From CBDCRK01 sp965220955 (GTDB taxonomy: Bacteria > Desulfobacterota > Binatia > Bin18 > CBDCRK01), in NCBI GenBank assembly GCA_965220955.1, contig CBDCRK010000017.1, positions 124,001 through 188,000 of the forward strand: a stretch of 64,000 nucleotides of DNA, in the 5' to 3' direction. The notes under the pieces are model-generated. The model searched no databases and had not been told where the DNA came from. It saw only the letters and a list, made by a program, of their open reading frames with translations. Within the stretch, counting starts at the first letter, position 1, and each line of letters starts with the position of its first letter. Both the position numbers and the translations under genes were made by a program. Below are positions 31,600-40,850 of this stretch, piece by piece.

Positions 31600-33006
31600 C
31601 TACACAGCGGGCGGCCTCATGGTGTGCCAGGGCGAATTCTGCTCATAGGCATGGGCTACTTTCAGAACCGTTTCCTCCCCGCCGGGACGACCTCCTATCT
31701 GCAGTCCAATGGGCAGGCCCTGGGAACTAAAGCCGCAGGGGAGGGAAAGGGCAGGAGCGCTGGCCAGGTTAAAGATGCGGGTGAAAAGATACGGTAAACG
31801 GGATGCCGTCTGCTTGCTGGTAATCAGGGGATCGTCCTCCACCCTCTGGGCGGGCTTGCCAGAAGTCGGCAATAGCAGAACCTCATACCTTTCTAGGGCC
31901 TCAAGGACCTGCTGTCGTAGCAGACTCCTTAACTTCTGGGCCTTATAGTAGGCCTGGGCCGGCATAATGCTGCCTACAAGAAGCCCAATGCGGTTATCAT
32001 GGCCATAGTCCTGGAGACGATTTTTGATCCACTGCCGGTGATCCAGGGCCGGCTCCACAGCCAGCAGTACCCCGGAAATAACGCTGGCGTGGTTCGTAAG
32101 GGGTAGGGAAACCTCTTCCACTGACGCTCCCAGCTCCCCTAGTACCGCGATTGCCTTGACAACGGCTTCTCTAACCTCCGGCTCTACCAGTTCGCTATTA
32201 AACTGCTCGGTTATTATCCCTATTCGCCTGCCCTTTATATCTCCATCCAGGGCGCTTCGGTAGTCAGGTACTGGCATATTCCAGGTATAGGGATCTTTAG
32301 GGTCGTAGCCAGCAATGGCCCCAAGGGTAAGGGCAGCGTCCTCCACCGTGCGGGATATGGGGCCAACCGTATCCATAGACCAGACGCCACGCATGACTCC
32401 ATAGCGGCTCACTCTGCCCCAACTGGGTCTTAGACCCACTAGGCCGCACCAGGTTGCGGGAAATCGTATGGAGCCTCCTGTGTCTTCACCCAAAGAGGTG
32501 GCACAGAGAAAGGCGGCGGTGGCGGCCCCGGACCCGCTGCTGGACCCCCCGGTGTACATCTCCAGGTTCCAGGGATTGCGAGGAATGCTGTAGCGGTGAG
32601 AGAAGCCCGTTAAGGCAAACTCGGTGAGGTTGGTCTTGCCCAGAAGGATAGCCCCTGCCTTTTTCAGGTTGGCTACAACGGTGGCGTCCTCGTCAGGGAT
32701 AAAATCGGCCAGTATACGGGAGCCGCCAGTGGAACGGATGCCCTTGGTCCAGAACTGATCTTTTACGGCTACCGGGATTCCGTGCAGGGGCCCGAGGTAA
32801 TGGCCTTGGGCTATGGCCTGCTCTGCCTGCCGGGCGGCTTGCAGGGCTTCGTCTTGGCATACGGTGAGGTAGGAGTTGTAGCGAAAGTCAAGGTTGTTAA
32901 TGCGCTCCAGGTAGGCCTGCGTAGCCTCCACTGGAGAGAGGTCTCTTTTCTCTATTAGGTGTGCAAGCTCCGCTGCGGGAAGAAAGGGTATATCGGCTTT
33001 ATCCAT
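31600..33006 (-). CDS. Amidase-signature hydrolase (GatA/AtzE-like)
   Basis: A 468-residue Ser-cisSer-Lys amidase. The lysine is K82 in AVKDQFW, the serine cluster GGSSSGSG lies at 153-160, and the nucleophile is S179 in DTGGSIRFP. I prefer ATG 33006 because AAGGAGC precedes it; the frame is open slightly further upstream. It follows the GatC-like gene at 33124-33312 by 117 bp on the same strand, so the two probably form a complex like GatC-GatA or AtzG-AtzE. The substrate is an amide or carbamate that sequence does not reveal. Confidence 0.88.
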   Translation of the reverse strand: MDKADIPFLPAAELAHLIEKRDLSPVEATQAYLERINNLDFRYNSYLTVCQDEALQAARQAEQAIAQGHYLGPLHGIPVAVKDQFWTKGIRSTGGSRILADFIPDEDATVVANLKKAGAILLGKTNLTEFALTGFSHRYSIPRNPWNLEMYTGGSSSGSGAATAAFLCATSLGEDTGGSIRFPATWCGLVGLRPSWGRVSRYGVMRGVWSMDTVGPISRTVEDAALTLGAIAGYDPKDPYTWNMPVPDYRSALDGDIKGRRIGIITEQFNSELVEPEVREAVVKAIAVLGELGASVEEVSLPLTNHASVISGVLLAVEPALDHRQWIKNRLQDYGHDNRIGLLVGSIMPAQAYYKAQKLRSLLRQQVLEALERYEVLLLPTSGKPAQRVEDDPLITSKQTASRLPYLFTRIFNLASAPALSLPCGFSSQGLPIGLQIGGRPGGEETVLKVAHAYEQNSPWHTMRPPAV

Positions 33007-33123
33007 GTTCGCTCCTTGTGGTTGATCAAAAGGTTTCAACCAATAGTGCCTGGCCGCATGCTGGCCGTTGAGAACGAAGTGAAGAATCTACCGTTGCCAC
33101 CGCTCAGAATGACAAACAAAACG

Positions 33124-33312
33124 CTAGTTTTGTGTCGGAGGTGGAATAATGGGCAAGGGCTCAATTTTCTCCAACTCAGGAGGATTAAGCTCTTCCAGAG
33201 CTTCCAGGAGGGCATTGAGACTGTAGGTTACCTCCGTCAGTTCGGGGTCCTGTATCTCCAGCCCAACGGCATGACCCAGAGATCTTACCTCCTCTATGGT
33301 TAGGTCCGTCAT
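33124..33312 (-). CDS. GatC/AtzG-like small subunit
   Basis: A 62-residue protein starting at 33312, directly after AGGAGG. It begins MTDLTIEEVRSLGHAVGLEI, the helical opening of GatC, and ends with an extended EPLPIIPPPTQN tail like the belt of GatC that wraps the amidase. It lies upstream of the amidase at 31600-33006 and is too short to be anything but an accessory subunit. Two further genes at 43017 and 47968 encode similar small partners. Confidence 0.7.
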   Translation of the reverse strand: MTDLTIEEVRSLGHAVGLEIQDPELTEVTYSLNALLEALEELNPPELEKIEPLPIIPPPTQN

Positions 33313-33405
33313 CTTAGCCTCCTGCGGGGTTGGGGATGGGATATTCTCATTAGGCAAACTTGTTTCGTACCCATCCCTGGTCATAGGGGGTCCAAAAGAA
33401 GGATG

Positions 33406-33789
33406 TTAGCTTATAGTTAGGGGCGTATCCTTGGGGATCTTGGTGGCAGGCATAAGTCCCCCCCGGCCATTGGTTAGGGCATAATCCTGCCAGCCAAATC
33501 CTCCTCGGACACAATCCCCGGGCTGAAAATCCGAATGTTTTGATTCCACAACCTGGCCCACACTTACTGCCCGCATGACCTCACCGATCTGGATTGGGGT
33601 AGTGTAGCTTGCACGGTCCTCCATCCACCCCCGCATGGCTGGCTCGAAAGCAATGTAGAGGTTGCGCACCAAAAACTGCCCGTCTTGTGGCTGCGGAATG
33701 GCTTCTTCACGGTACGCAAAGTCGGCTTCTTTCACCATGCCCTTGGGTCGGGCAGCCAGCAACCATTGGCGATTTATATCTTTTGCCAT
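33406..33789 (-). pseudogene. Truncated zinc-independent medium-chain reductase (N-terminal third)
   Basis: The 127-residue product starts with a good ribosome site (AGGAGA) and follows the N-terminal catalytic domain of the leukotriene B4 dehydrogenase/YfmJ-type NADP reductases (AFEPAMRGWMEDRASYTTP, MRAVSVGQVVES, GDCVRGGFGWQDYAL). The family is normally about 335 residues; the whole nucleotide-binding domain is absent and a TAG follows LTIS. The truncation point lies next to the GatC-like gene, suggesting a deletion at that joint. Confidence 0.75.
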
Positions 33790-33948
33790 AGACTTCTCCT
33801 GCTAAAATGAAAGGCTCGGTGACATATCCCTACCTCAAGTATTTGCTTGTCAGAAATGAGGCCAATCTGTGGATTTTTTATCCCACACTTTTGGGCATGT
33901 GTAAACAATTCTGTCCTTCTATGGCTGCCTTATCTCTTTTCATTGACA

Positions 33949-34531
33949 GCAGGCCTGTTTCGCCATAAAATGGGCTCATCTCTACCCGCACTGGTTCGAG
34001 CTACCACCGGATCATGCCCGATACTATCCGATTTATGCCAAGTGCTGTGAGCTTGACATTCCGATTATGATGCAGGTTGGGCATTGTCTGCGCTACCAAC
34101 GCGACCGCATTCTTCCCAGCGTTGGGCGTCCAATCACACTGGATCGTATAGCCCTTGACTTTCCTGAGCTTAAACTGATTGGTATCCACCTGGGTTATCC
34201 TTGGACAGAGGAAATGATCTCAGTCGCGTGGAAACACGAGAACGTCTATATAGGTTCAGACGCCTATGCTCCGCGTCACTGGCCCCAGCCTTTTGTCCAC
34301 TACCTTAACACCTGGGGGCAGGACAAAGTGCTCTTTGGCACCGATTGGCCGGTTATCGACCCGGAGCGGGCCATTAGCGAAATTGAGGAGCTTGAAGTCC
34401 GACCGGGGTCAAAGAAAAAACTTCTGCGTGAGAATGCGCTTCGTCTCTTTCGCTTACCCGAGTCTAATTCTGCCTCAAACCAGGCCTCAGAGAATAGGTT
34501 GGGGATTGCTGGGCCCAGGAAGGAGGGTGCC
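33949..34531 (+). pseudogene. 5'-truncated amidohydrolase family 2 gene
   Basis: From about 33949 the frame reads CFAIKWAHLYPHWFELPPDH, then IPIMMQVGH, ELKLIGIHLGYPWTEEM, VYIGSDAYAPRHWP and VLFGTDWPVIDPERA. This is the C-terminal half of an ACMSD-like amidohydrolase with its catalytic Asp in FGTDWP. The first 120-150 residues are missing and no ribosome site or start exists at the break. The frame runs without a stop into the isochorismatase gene, but that gene has its own ribosome site and start. Confidence 0.7.
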
Positions 34532-35155
34532 ATGTTGCTGAAAAAAGACGGGACAGCCCTAATTGTTGTTGATATGCAGAATGCTTTTTGTCACCTTGAC
34601 GGGTCGATAGCCAGGATTGGTCATAACATTGAAATGTTGCAAGCGGCCATTGCTGGCTGCCAACGTCTGGTTGAGACCGCGCGAGTTAGGGAGGTTCCCA
34701 TTGTGTTTACCCGTTATGTCTACCGGCCCGATTATCGGGACGGCGGCCTACTTGTGCAGGAACTCATGCCAGAGCTGGCTAAAGCCGGCTCCCTCAAGGC
34801 CGGAACCTGGGATGCGGAGGTTGTGGATGAACTCATGCCCCAGCCTGGCGATTTTGTAATTGACAAAAACCGCTACAGCGCCTTCTACAGCACTGGACTG
34901 GAGCCAGTGCTGACCAGCTTGGGAATTAATAGCCTGGTTATCTGTGGGGTAACAACCAACATGTGTGTTGAGACTACCGCCCGTGATGCCATGCAGCGCG
35001 ACTACCGGACGTTCATAGTTCGAGATGCAACCGGCGAGCTTGCCCGAGAGCGGCACGAATTTGCCCTGGCCACACTGGGCTTTGGCTTTGGTCGTGTTGT
35101 CAATGTGGATGATGTCACCTTGGCCTGGACAAAGAAGCCTATCGAGATTTCCTAG
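34532..35155 (+). CDS. Isochorismatase-like cysteine hydrolase
   Basis: A 207-residue enzyme with the Asp-Lys-Cys triad of the isochorismatase/nicotinamidase/N-carbamoylsarcosine amidase superfamily: D14 in IVVDMQNAF, K112 in IDKNRYSAFY and C145 in GVTTNMCVETTARDA. GGAAGGAGG stands 6 bases before the ATG, which is why I start here and do not read the longer frame joined to the amidohydrolase relic. Hydrolysis of a ureido or amide group is likely; TTNMCVE is common among carbamoyl/biuret-type hydrolases. The partner specificity cannot be settled. Confidence 0.87.
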   Translation: MLLKKDGTALIVVDMQNAFCHLDGSIARIGHNIEMLQAAIAGCQRLVETARVREVPIVFTRYVYRPDYRDGGLLVQELMPELAKAGSLKAGTWDAEVVDELMPQPGDFVIDKNRYSAFYSTGLEPVLTSLGINSLVICGVTTNMCVETTARDAMQRDYRTFIVRDATGELARERHEFALATLGFGFGRVVNVDDVTLAWTKKPIEIS

Positions 35156-35254
35156 CCGACTCTTGTTTCTTTCTCCCTCTCTTCTCTGCTGGTTGAGATT
35201 TCCCCTACAAAGTTACTCTGATATTATCCTGGGGTCGAGGAAGGAGAGGGAACA

Positions 35255-35577
35255 ATGACACCGGAATGGGCACAGGTCTTAGTTGCGGCTGGAGTTGGTG
35301 TGTTGCGGTGTGGGCTTATTTACTGGGGACTCAGCCAGATGCGAATAGCCTCTAGGCAAAGGGATCGACAACTAGACTCTTTCAGTCAGTCGCTTACTGC
35401 GCAGAATTAGGCCCTTACCAACGCAGCTCAGGGAATCCGCGAGCTGCTGCAACGGTCGCAGGCACCGCAGGCGTAGGAGTAGACCAAAAGGCCAGGGGGA
35501 TGGCCTTCCTGGCCAAAGTCCTGGGAGACATCCTCACCCTGCTGTGCATCGTGTGCGCATTGGCTCAATGGATCTGA
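35255..35577 (+). pseudogene. Small membrane-protein gene interrupted by an amber codon
   Basis: AAGGAGAGGG precedes ATG 35255. The first 51 codons encode one hydrophobic segment (VLVAAGVGVLRCGLIYWGL) and a polar tail, ending at TAG 35408. The same frame continues with ALTNAAQGIRELLQR to a second TAG at 35474. A further hydrophobic 25-codon frame, MAFLAKVLGDILTLLCIVCA, follows at 35500-35577. The three pieces look like one small membrane gene of unknown family decayed by stops. The surrounding gaps, 35156-35254 and 35578-35772, show nothing else. Confidence 0.4.
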
Positions 35578-35772
35578 AGATTGCTTCTATCGCACTGTTC
35601 TGCAAGGCTATATTACGGTCCCGCAATCTCTCTGATTTGCGACGAGCCCCTGGACTTCAGGTCGAAGATTAGACTCAATAAAATATATAGAGGCCAAGGT
35701 ACGGCTGGCTGAGCTCAAGTAGAAGGGGAGTGCCCACAAAGCCTGAAGGAGAAACAATAAAGGAGGACAAAG

Positions 35773-37527
35773 ATGTCTACTCGATTCATTGTGGAAAAAA
35801 ATGTTTCTATGCCCATGCGGGATGGGACGGTGTTAAAAGGTAATGTTTATCGTCCTGACACCCAAAGCCCAGTGCCAGCCATCTTGGTGCGCACTCCGTA
35901 TGGCAAAGAGGGCGTGCCCATGCAAAGCTTTAGCCTTGACGCTATGCGGGCAGCCGAGGCCGGGTATGCGGTTATTCACCAGGACACGCGAGGACGCTTT
36001 GCCTCAGAAGGGGATTTCTACCCTTTCCGCACCGAGGTCGAGGATGGGTATGACACAGTCGAATGGGTTGCGGCCCAGCCGTGGTGTACGGGCGCAGTGG
36101 GGATGACGGGTCTCTCTTATCTTGGAGTGGTGCAATGGTATGCCGCAATTGCCCAACCACCCCATCTCAAAGCTATTATTCCCATCACCATTGGCTCGCA
36201 GCCTTGTATGGATATGATGGCATACCAGGGAGGAGCCTTTAAAGCCGGCTATCTTATTTGGTGGGCGTCCTTGTTTGTTGTTCCCGAGACCCTGAATCGG
36301 CTGATTGCAGCAGGGAAAGCAGACCAAAACGATATCATGCGGACGTTGACGGCAACAGATGATATTGACGCTCAGGTACGCCAGCTTCCTATGTCACAGC
36401 TACCCCTGTTCCGTGAGAAAAATGTTGCGCCATATTACTTTGAGTGGATGCATCGAGAAGCTTCTGCCCCACAACCAACAACAATTCGCGACCATTATGA
36501 GAGCATTCAAGTGCCGGCGTGGAATGTTAGTGGTTGGTATGACTATTTCCTGGATGGCACATTGGAAAGTTTCATGCGCATGCAGAAGGAAGGCGGTTCA
36601 GAGATAGCCCGCACCCAGCAGCGACTGATCATTGGTCCTTGGGATCATGTGCTGGGTTCGGCAGGAGCAGGCTTTGATTTTGGCCTAGGGGCTTCTAGAG
36701 CAGGCATTGATTTTGACGGCCTGCAGCTGCGTTATTTTGATCATTACTTGAAAGGTGCCCATAACGGAGTGGAGACGGAGGCGCCGATTCGGCTGTTTGT
36801 AATGGGAGAGAATGTCTGGCGTGATGAGTACGAATGGCCCCTGGCGCGCACCCAGTACCAAGAATGGTTTCTGCATAGTAATGGTCATGCGGTTAGTAAT
36901 GGCGGTCGTTTGTCACCCCATGCGCCAGCTGCTCATGAAAATGAGGATGCCTATGTGTACGACCCACGGCATCCAGCTCCCACTATAGGCGGAGCTGTGG
37001 GCTTGCCCGGTTTACTCATTGGAGCCAATGTCGGCTATCAAGACCAACGGCCCTTAGAAGCGCGTGCCGATGTGCTTGTCTATACTTCCAATCCTTTGGA
37101 GCAGGGGTTTGAGATAACGGGTCCGCTAAAAGTGAAACTCTATGCTGCCAGCAGCGCCCCGGATACAGACTTTATGGTGCGGCTGTGTGATGTGCATCCC
37201 GATGGGTCCTCTCGCATTATTGCCGATGGCGCGGTTCGGGCCCGCTATCGAGACGACAACAATAGGCCCAGCCTTATTGAGCCCAATAAAGTGTATGCCT
37301 ATACGGTTGATATGGTAGCCACCAGTAATGTGTTTAAGCCCGGGCATTGTATTCGGATCGATATTACCAGTAGCTCTTTTCCCTACATCAATCCTAATGC
37401 CAATAGCGGTAAACCCATTGGGGAAGATACCCATGATGATTTGAGGCCTGCTTTGCAGAGAATTTTTCACAACATAGAGCGGCCGTCTCACATCCTGCTT
37501 CCTGTCATTCCCTCGGGCAAATTGTAA
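35773..37527 (+). CDS. CocE/NonD-family hydrolase, copy 1
   Basis: A 584-residue hydrolase of the X-Pro dipeptidyl-peptidase/cocaine-esterase (CocE/NonD) family. The nucleophile is S115 in GMTGLSYLG; the N-terminal strand MPMRDGTVLKGNVYRP and the HQDTRGRFASEG loop are standard. The C-terminal 200 residues form the jelly-roll domain (PLKVKLYAASSAPDTDFMVR, GHCIRIDITSSSFP). There is no signal peptide. AAAGGAGGAC precedes the ATG. A diverged second copy follows after 34 bp. Substrates may be amides or esters of bulky acids; the amidase-rich surroundings suggest xenobiotic-like amide use. Confidence 0.9.
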   Translation: MSTRFIVEKNVSMPMRDGTVLKGNVYRPDTQSPVPAILVRTPYGKEGVPMQSFSLDAMRAAEAGYAVIHQDTRGRFASEGDFYPFRTEVEDGYDTVEWVAAQPWCTGAVGMTGLSYLGVVQWYAAIAQPPHLKAIIPITIGSQPCMDMMAYQGGAFKAGYLIWWASLFVVPETLNRLIAAGKADQNDIMRTLTATDDIDAQVRQLPMSQLPLFREKNVAPYYFEWMHREASAPQPTTIRDHYESIQVPAWNVSGWYDYFLDGTLESFMRMQKEGGSEIARTQQRLIIGPWDHVLGSAGAGFDFGLGASRAGIDFDGLQLRYFDHYLKGAHNGVETEAPIRLFVMGENVWRDEYEWPLARTQYQEWFLHSNGHAVSNGGRLSPHAPAAHENEDAYVYDPRHPAPTIGGAVGLPGLLIGANVGYQDQRPLEARADVLVYTSNPLEQGFEITGPLKVKLYAASSAPDTDFMVRLCDVHPDGSSRIIADGAVRARYRDDNNRPSLIEPNKVYAYTVDMVATSNVFKPGHCIRIDITSSSFPYINPNANSGKPIGEDTHDDLRPALQRIFHNIERPSHILLPVIPSGKL

Positions 37528-37561
37528 AAGAGCACCTACAAAGCGGAAGAGAAGGTGGCCT

Positions 37562-39292
37562 ATGAGCAATCATTCTAACAAGACGCCTCGTCAGCGTTTT
37601 GAGGACCGGGTCGTACAGGCAGCGGCTGATCCCATGCCCGTCTTTGAGGTCGGAATTTCTATGCGGGACGGTGTAGAACTGGCGGCCGATGTGTATATGC
37701 CGGTCAAATCGGCATTGCCAGCGCCTGCCATTGTGCAATCAACCCCGTATGACAAGAGCAACTCCAGCCTCTTTGCGTCGGAGGCCCGATTCTTCCAGAA
37801 TCAGGGCTATGTATTTGTTATCCACGACGTACGGGGCCGTGGCAAGTCAGAGGGTGAGTGGCGAGCCTTTGTTAATGACGGCCGCGATGGCCACGATGTA
37901 ATTGAGTGGGTGGCCGCCCAACCCTGGTGCAGCGGCAACATAGGCACAACCGGCATCAGCTATATGGGCTGGACTCAGTGGGCTGCTGCTGCCGAGCACC
38001 CGCCCCACCTCAAGTGCATGGTCTCCACCTCAGCTGCTGGTCGCTGGCAGCAAGAGATTCCCTATACCTCGGGCGTGTTCCAGCTTTACTTTGGCTGGTG
38101 GGTGTACCTGGTGCGCCGCCGGCTTACCGAGTTCCATGGCATCTCGCTCATCGACTGGGAAGAGGTGCTCCAACGTCTTCCCCTGGAGGCCATTGGTAAC
38201 TTTATTGGGCCCATAGGCCAGACCTGGCGGGATATGATGGATCACAACACCCTGGACGAGTTCTGGATGGCCCTGCGCTTTGACAACCGCTATGCCCAGA
38301 TGGATGTCCCTTGCCTGCATGTGACCGGCTGGTTTGATCTTGAGGACTTGCTGGGCGCCTTCCATCATTACGAGAGCATGGTCAAGAATTCTCCTGCCCG
38401 GGATAAGCAGCAGCTGCTGGTCGGTCCCTGGAGCCACATTAATTCAAGGTTCCCGCACTCTAGTTACGCTGGTATTGAATTTGGGGCAGAGGCTGCGGTC
38501 GAGATGGACCAGGTGCACCTGCGGTGGTTTGACTACTGGCTCAAGGGAGTGGATAACGGGGTCCTCAATGATCCACCGGTGCGCTTGTTCGAGACCGGAA
38601 CCAACGTCTGGCGTGACCGCGACCGATGGCCGCTTGGTAAGCGGCAAGAGTCTCTGTATTTGCGCTTTGATGGTCGGGAAGGCCGCCTCACGGTAGAACC
38701 AGCGCCAACAGAGGATCCCATCCGCTCGTACCGCTATGACCCTATAGACCCCGCCCCAACACAGATCGATGTGAGGAAATATCCGATTGAAGATATCCCG
38801 TTGGACCAGGGGCCAGTGGAAGGACGTCCTGACATTGTTGTCTACACCAGCGCGGAATTAGCCGAGGAGTTCGTTGTCTCAGGGTGGCCGTATCTGGAGC
38901 TGTATGCCGCTAGCGACTGTGATGATACCGACTGGCATATCAAGCTGACTGATGTTTCTCCGGACGGACGTTCACTCAAAGTAACCCAAGGATGCCTGCG
39001 GGCCTCCTACCGCGACTCACTGCGGCACCCTTCGCCACTTGTACCAGGTAAAGTGCACCGGTTTAATGTAGAGATCTGGCCCGTACACCATGCGTTCCTG
39101 CTGGGACACCGCATTCGCGTTACCGTGACCAGCAGCGATTTTCCCTGGTTCGCCCGCAGCCTGAACCGCTTTGGACCAATTGCCACGCTTGACAATCCAC
39201 GGGTTGCCATAAACAGCCTATACCATGCGGCCGCTTATCCATCACGGATCAGGTTGCCAATAGTCAGAGGGTCGGTTGAGGGATTAAAATAG
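37562..39292 (+). CDS. CocE/NonD-family hydrolase, copy 2
   Basis: A 576-residue paralogue of the preceding gene with the same architecture: SMRDGVELAADVYMP at the N-terminus, HDVRGRGKSEGEWRAF, nucleophile S133 in TTGISYMGWTQW, and a C-terminal jelly roll (WPYLELYAASDCDDTDWHI, GHRIRVTVTSSDFPWF). The two proteins are clearly diverged, so the duplication is old and functions may differ. A weak ribosome site (AGAAGGTGG) and 34-bp spacing suggest co-transcription with copy 1. Confidence 0.9.
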   Translation: MSNHSNKTPRQRFEDRVVQAAADPMPVFEVGISMRDGVELAADVYMPVKSALPAPAIVQSTPYDKSNSSLFASEARFFQNQGYVFVIHDVRGRGKSEGEWRAFVNDGRDGHDVIEWVAAQPWCSGNIGTTGISYMGWTQWAAAAEHPPHLKCMVSTSAAGRWQQEIPYTSGVFQLYFGWWVYLVRRRLTEFHGISLIDWEEVLQRLPLEAIGNFIGPIGQTWRDMMDHNTLDEFWMALRFDNRYAQMDVPCLHVTGWFDLEDLLGAFHHYESMVKNSPARDKQQLLVGPWSHINSRFPHSSYAGIEFGAEAAVEMDQVHLRWFDYWLKGVDNGVLNDPPVRLFETGTNVWRDRDRWPLGKRQESLYLRFDGREGRLTVEPAPTEDPIRSYRYDPIDPAPTQIDVRKYPIEDIPLDQGPVEGRPDIVVYTSAELAEEFVVSGWPYLELYAASDCDDTDWHIKLTDVSPDGRSLKVTQGCLRASYRDSLRHPSPLVPGKVHRFNVEIWPVHHAFLLGHRIRVTVTSSDFPWFARSLNRFGPIATLDNPRVAINSLYHAAAYPSRIRLPIVRGSVEGLK

Positions 39293-39371
39293 CCGGACTC
39301 TGAGTACAGAAGAGGGAAAATAAACATGGATAAAGAATCAGCGCTACGCAACATCACGGGGCCGAACTTTG

Positions 39372-39518
39372 ACAATCACCGGCACTGCCGCCATGCGGCT
39401 GGTTGAACTGGGCAAACTGGATCTGGATACTCCTATTCGCCATTATCTGTCTGACCTTTTTAGGGTCGTATTCATGCGCGTGACAAATAAACATCCTTTT
39501 GGGGTAAAAGCAGTTTGA
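39372..39518 (+). pseudogene. Fragment of a beta-lactamase-like serine hydrolase
   Basis: Within the 265-bp gap a 48-codon frame reads ITGTAAMRLVELGKLDLDTP and IRHYLSDLF. This is the segment just after the SxxK motif of class C beta-lactamase-like serine hydrolases, where LDLDxPIxxYLP is typical. The N-terminal catalytic part and the remaining 300 residues are missing. A separate 26-codon frame from ATG 39326 overlaps it and is not recognisable. Confidence 0.55.
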
Positions 39519-39557
39519 TATAGCAAATTCCAACTTTCCAACTTAAGGGAGGCTTTT

Positions 39558-40637
39558 ATGGAATTCAGTGTTACTGTAGCAACGAAAATAGACGACTGGC
39601 AACTGATCAAATATGCTGAAGACCTTGGCTATGACCGGGCTTGGGTTCCAGATTCGCAGATGATCTGGTCTGATTGCTACGCAACCATGGCTCTGGCTGC
39701 CCACAACACCTCACGTATTAAGATTGGCACGGGTGTTGCCATTCCAGGAACACGTATCCCCCCTGTAACCGCACACTCGATTGCCTCGGTTAACCGTATG
39801 GCTCCGGGTCGGGTTTTCCTTGGTATTGGCACTGGCCATACTGCCATGCGGGTGATGGGAATGAATCCTATGAAAATCCGCGATTTCCGGGAATACTTAC
39901 GGGTGGTGAAAACCCTGCTCAAGGGCGAAGAGGTTGAATACACTTTAAATGGGGTAACCCGCACAATTAGCTTTTTGCACCAGGATCTCAGGTTTATTGA
40001 TCTTGAACACCCTGTCCCCATGTATGTGGCTGCCAATGGCCCTCTGGCTCTGAAAGCAGCCGGTGAGTTTGGCGATGGACTTATCTCGGTGTTCAACGAA
40101 CAGGAAGAAACGTTACAAGCCAACCTCGAACTGGTCCGACAAGGGGCCGCCCGAACGGGTCAGGACCTCTCTTCTGGCTATCATACCGCTGCCCTGACAA
40201 CCGCGGTGATGCTCAAACCGGGTGAAGATCTCGCTTCGGAGCGTGTTATTGAGGAATGCGGCTCTTGGGTTGCCGCTATCTTACACTTTGTGTACGAGAT
40301 CTTTCAGTTTACCGGCAAAGAAGAGGTTATTCCTCCTGCCTTCAATGGCATCTGGGAAGAATATTGCGCTTATGTGCAAAAGATGGAAACGCCGGCCGCA
40401 AAACGCTATCTCCAGATCCACAACGGGCACTGCACTTTTCTGATGCCGGAAGAGCGCCGATTTATTACGCCCAAGGCGATAGCCGGTTCGTGTCTGATTG
40501 GAGAACCGGCAGCCATTGCTGACCAGCTGCGCAGAGCAGAAAAAGCCGGACTTAAAGAAGTAACGCTCTTACCGCCAATGGATTGTGCCAGAAAAGTGCT
40601 AAAAGATTTTGCTGATCAAGTAATGAAACACTATTAG
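39558..40637 (+). CDS. LLM-class F420/FMN-dependent oxidoreductase
   Basis: A 359-residue TIM-barrel protein of the bacterial-luciferase-like superfamily. Typical segments are KYAEDLGYDRAWVPDSQM, IKIGTGVAIPGTRIPPVTA and PGRVFLGIGTGHTAMR, and the C-terminal CLIGEPAAIADQLRRAEKAG. The pattern is closest to methylene-tetrahydromethanopterin reductase-like F420 enzymes. AAGGGAGG precedes the ATG. Two other members (50744 and 63110), a PPOX F420-type protein (57145) and a Ddn-like protein (41100) support use of F420 in this organism. The substrate is unknown. Confidence 0.85.
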   Translation: MEFSVTVATKIDDWQLIKYAEDLGYDRAWVPDSQMIWSDCYATMALAAHNTSRIKIGTGVAIPGTRIPPVTAHSIASVNRMAPGRVFLGIGTGHTAMRVMGMNPMKIRDFREYLRVVKTLLKGEEVEYTLNGVTRTISFLHQDLRFIDLEHPVPMYVAANGPLALKAAGEFGDGLISVFNEQEETLQANLELVRQGAARTGQDLSSGYHTAALTTAVMLKPGEDLASERVIEECGSWVAAILHFVYEIFQFTGKEEVIPPAFNGIWEEYCAYVQKMETPAAKRYLQIHNGHCTFLMPEERRFITPKAIAGSCLIGEPAAIADQLRRAEKAGLKEVTLLPPMDCARKVLKDFADQVMKHY

Positions 40638-40762
40638 AGCAATGGGCAGTTCCATTTAGCAAATTTCGCCCTAAATTGCTTTGGGTAAGGTATTGACTTT
40701 TGGCAGCTTGTGGGGGTATGGCGGAAGTTGGATAAACTTAAAATCACAAAAGGGGATTATCT

Positions 40763-40850
40763 ATGTCACACAAAGGCTTCTCTCACCTCGGGCTCTCAAC
40801 CCTGGACCTGGATAAAACCCGTGATTTCTACGAGAACATTGTCGCCCCAT
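40763..40850 (+). pseudogene. N-terminal stub of a VOC-family gene
   Basis: After AAAGGGGATT the ATG opens MSHKGFSHLGLSTLDLDKTR, DFYENIV, the first strand and helix of a glyoxalase/VOC domain with its metal His. At about codon 29 the sequence changes into the inverted CoxL fragment annotated next. The frame remains open by chance to 41191 but is not VOC-like beyond that point. Confidence 0.6.

Noticed and set aside
34067..34531. Functional start of a fused amidohydrolase-isochorismatase at ATG 34067
   Set aside because: That ATG falls in the middle of a conserved amidohydrolase strand (IPIMMQVGH) and has no ribosome site.
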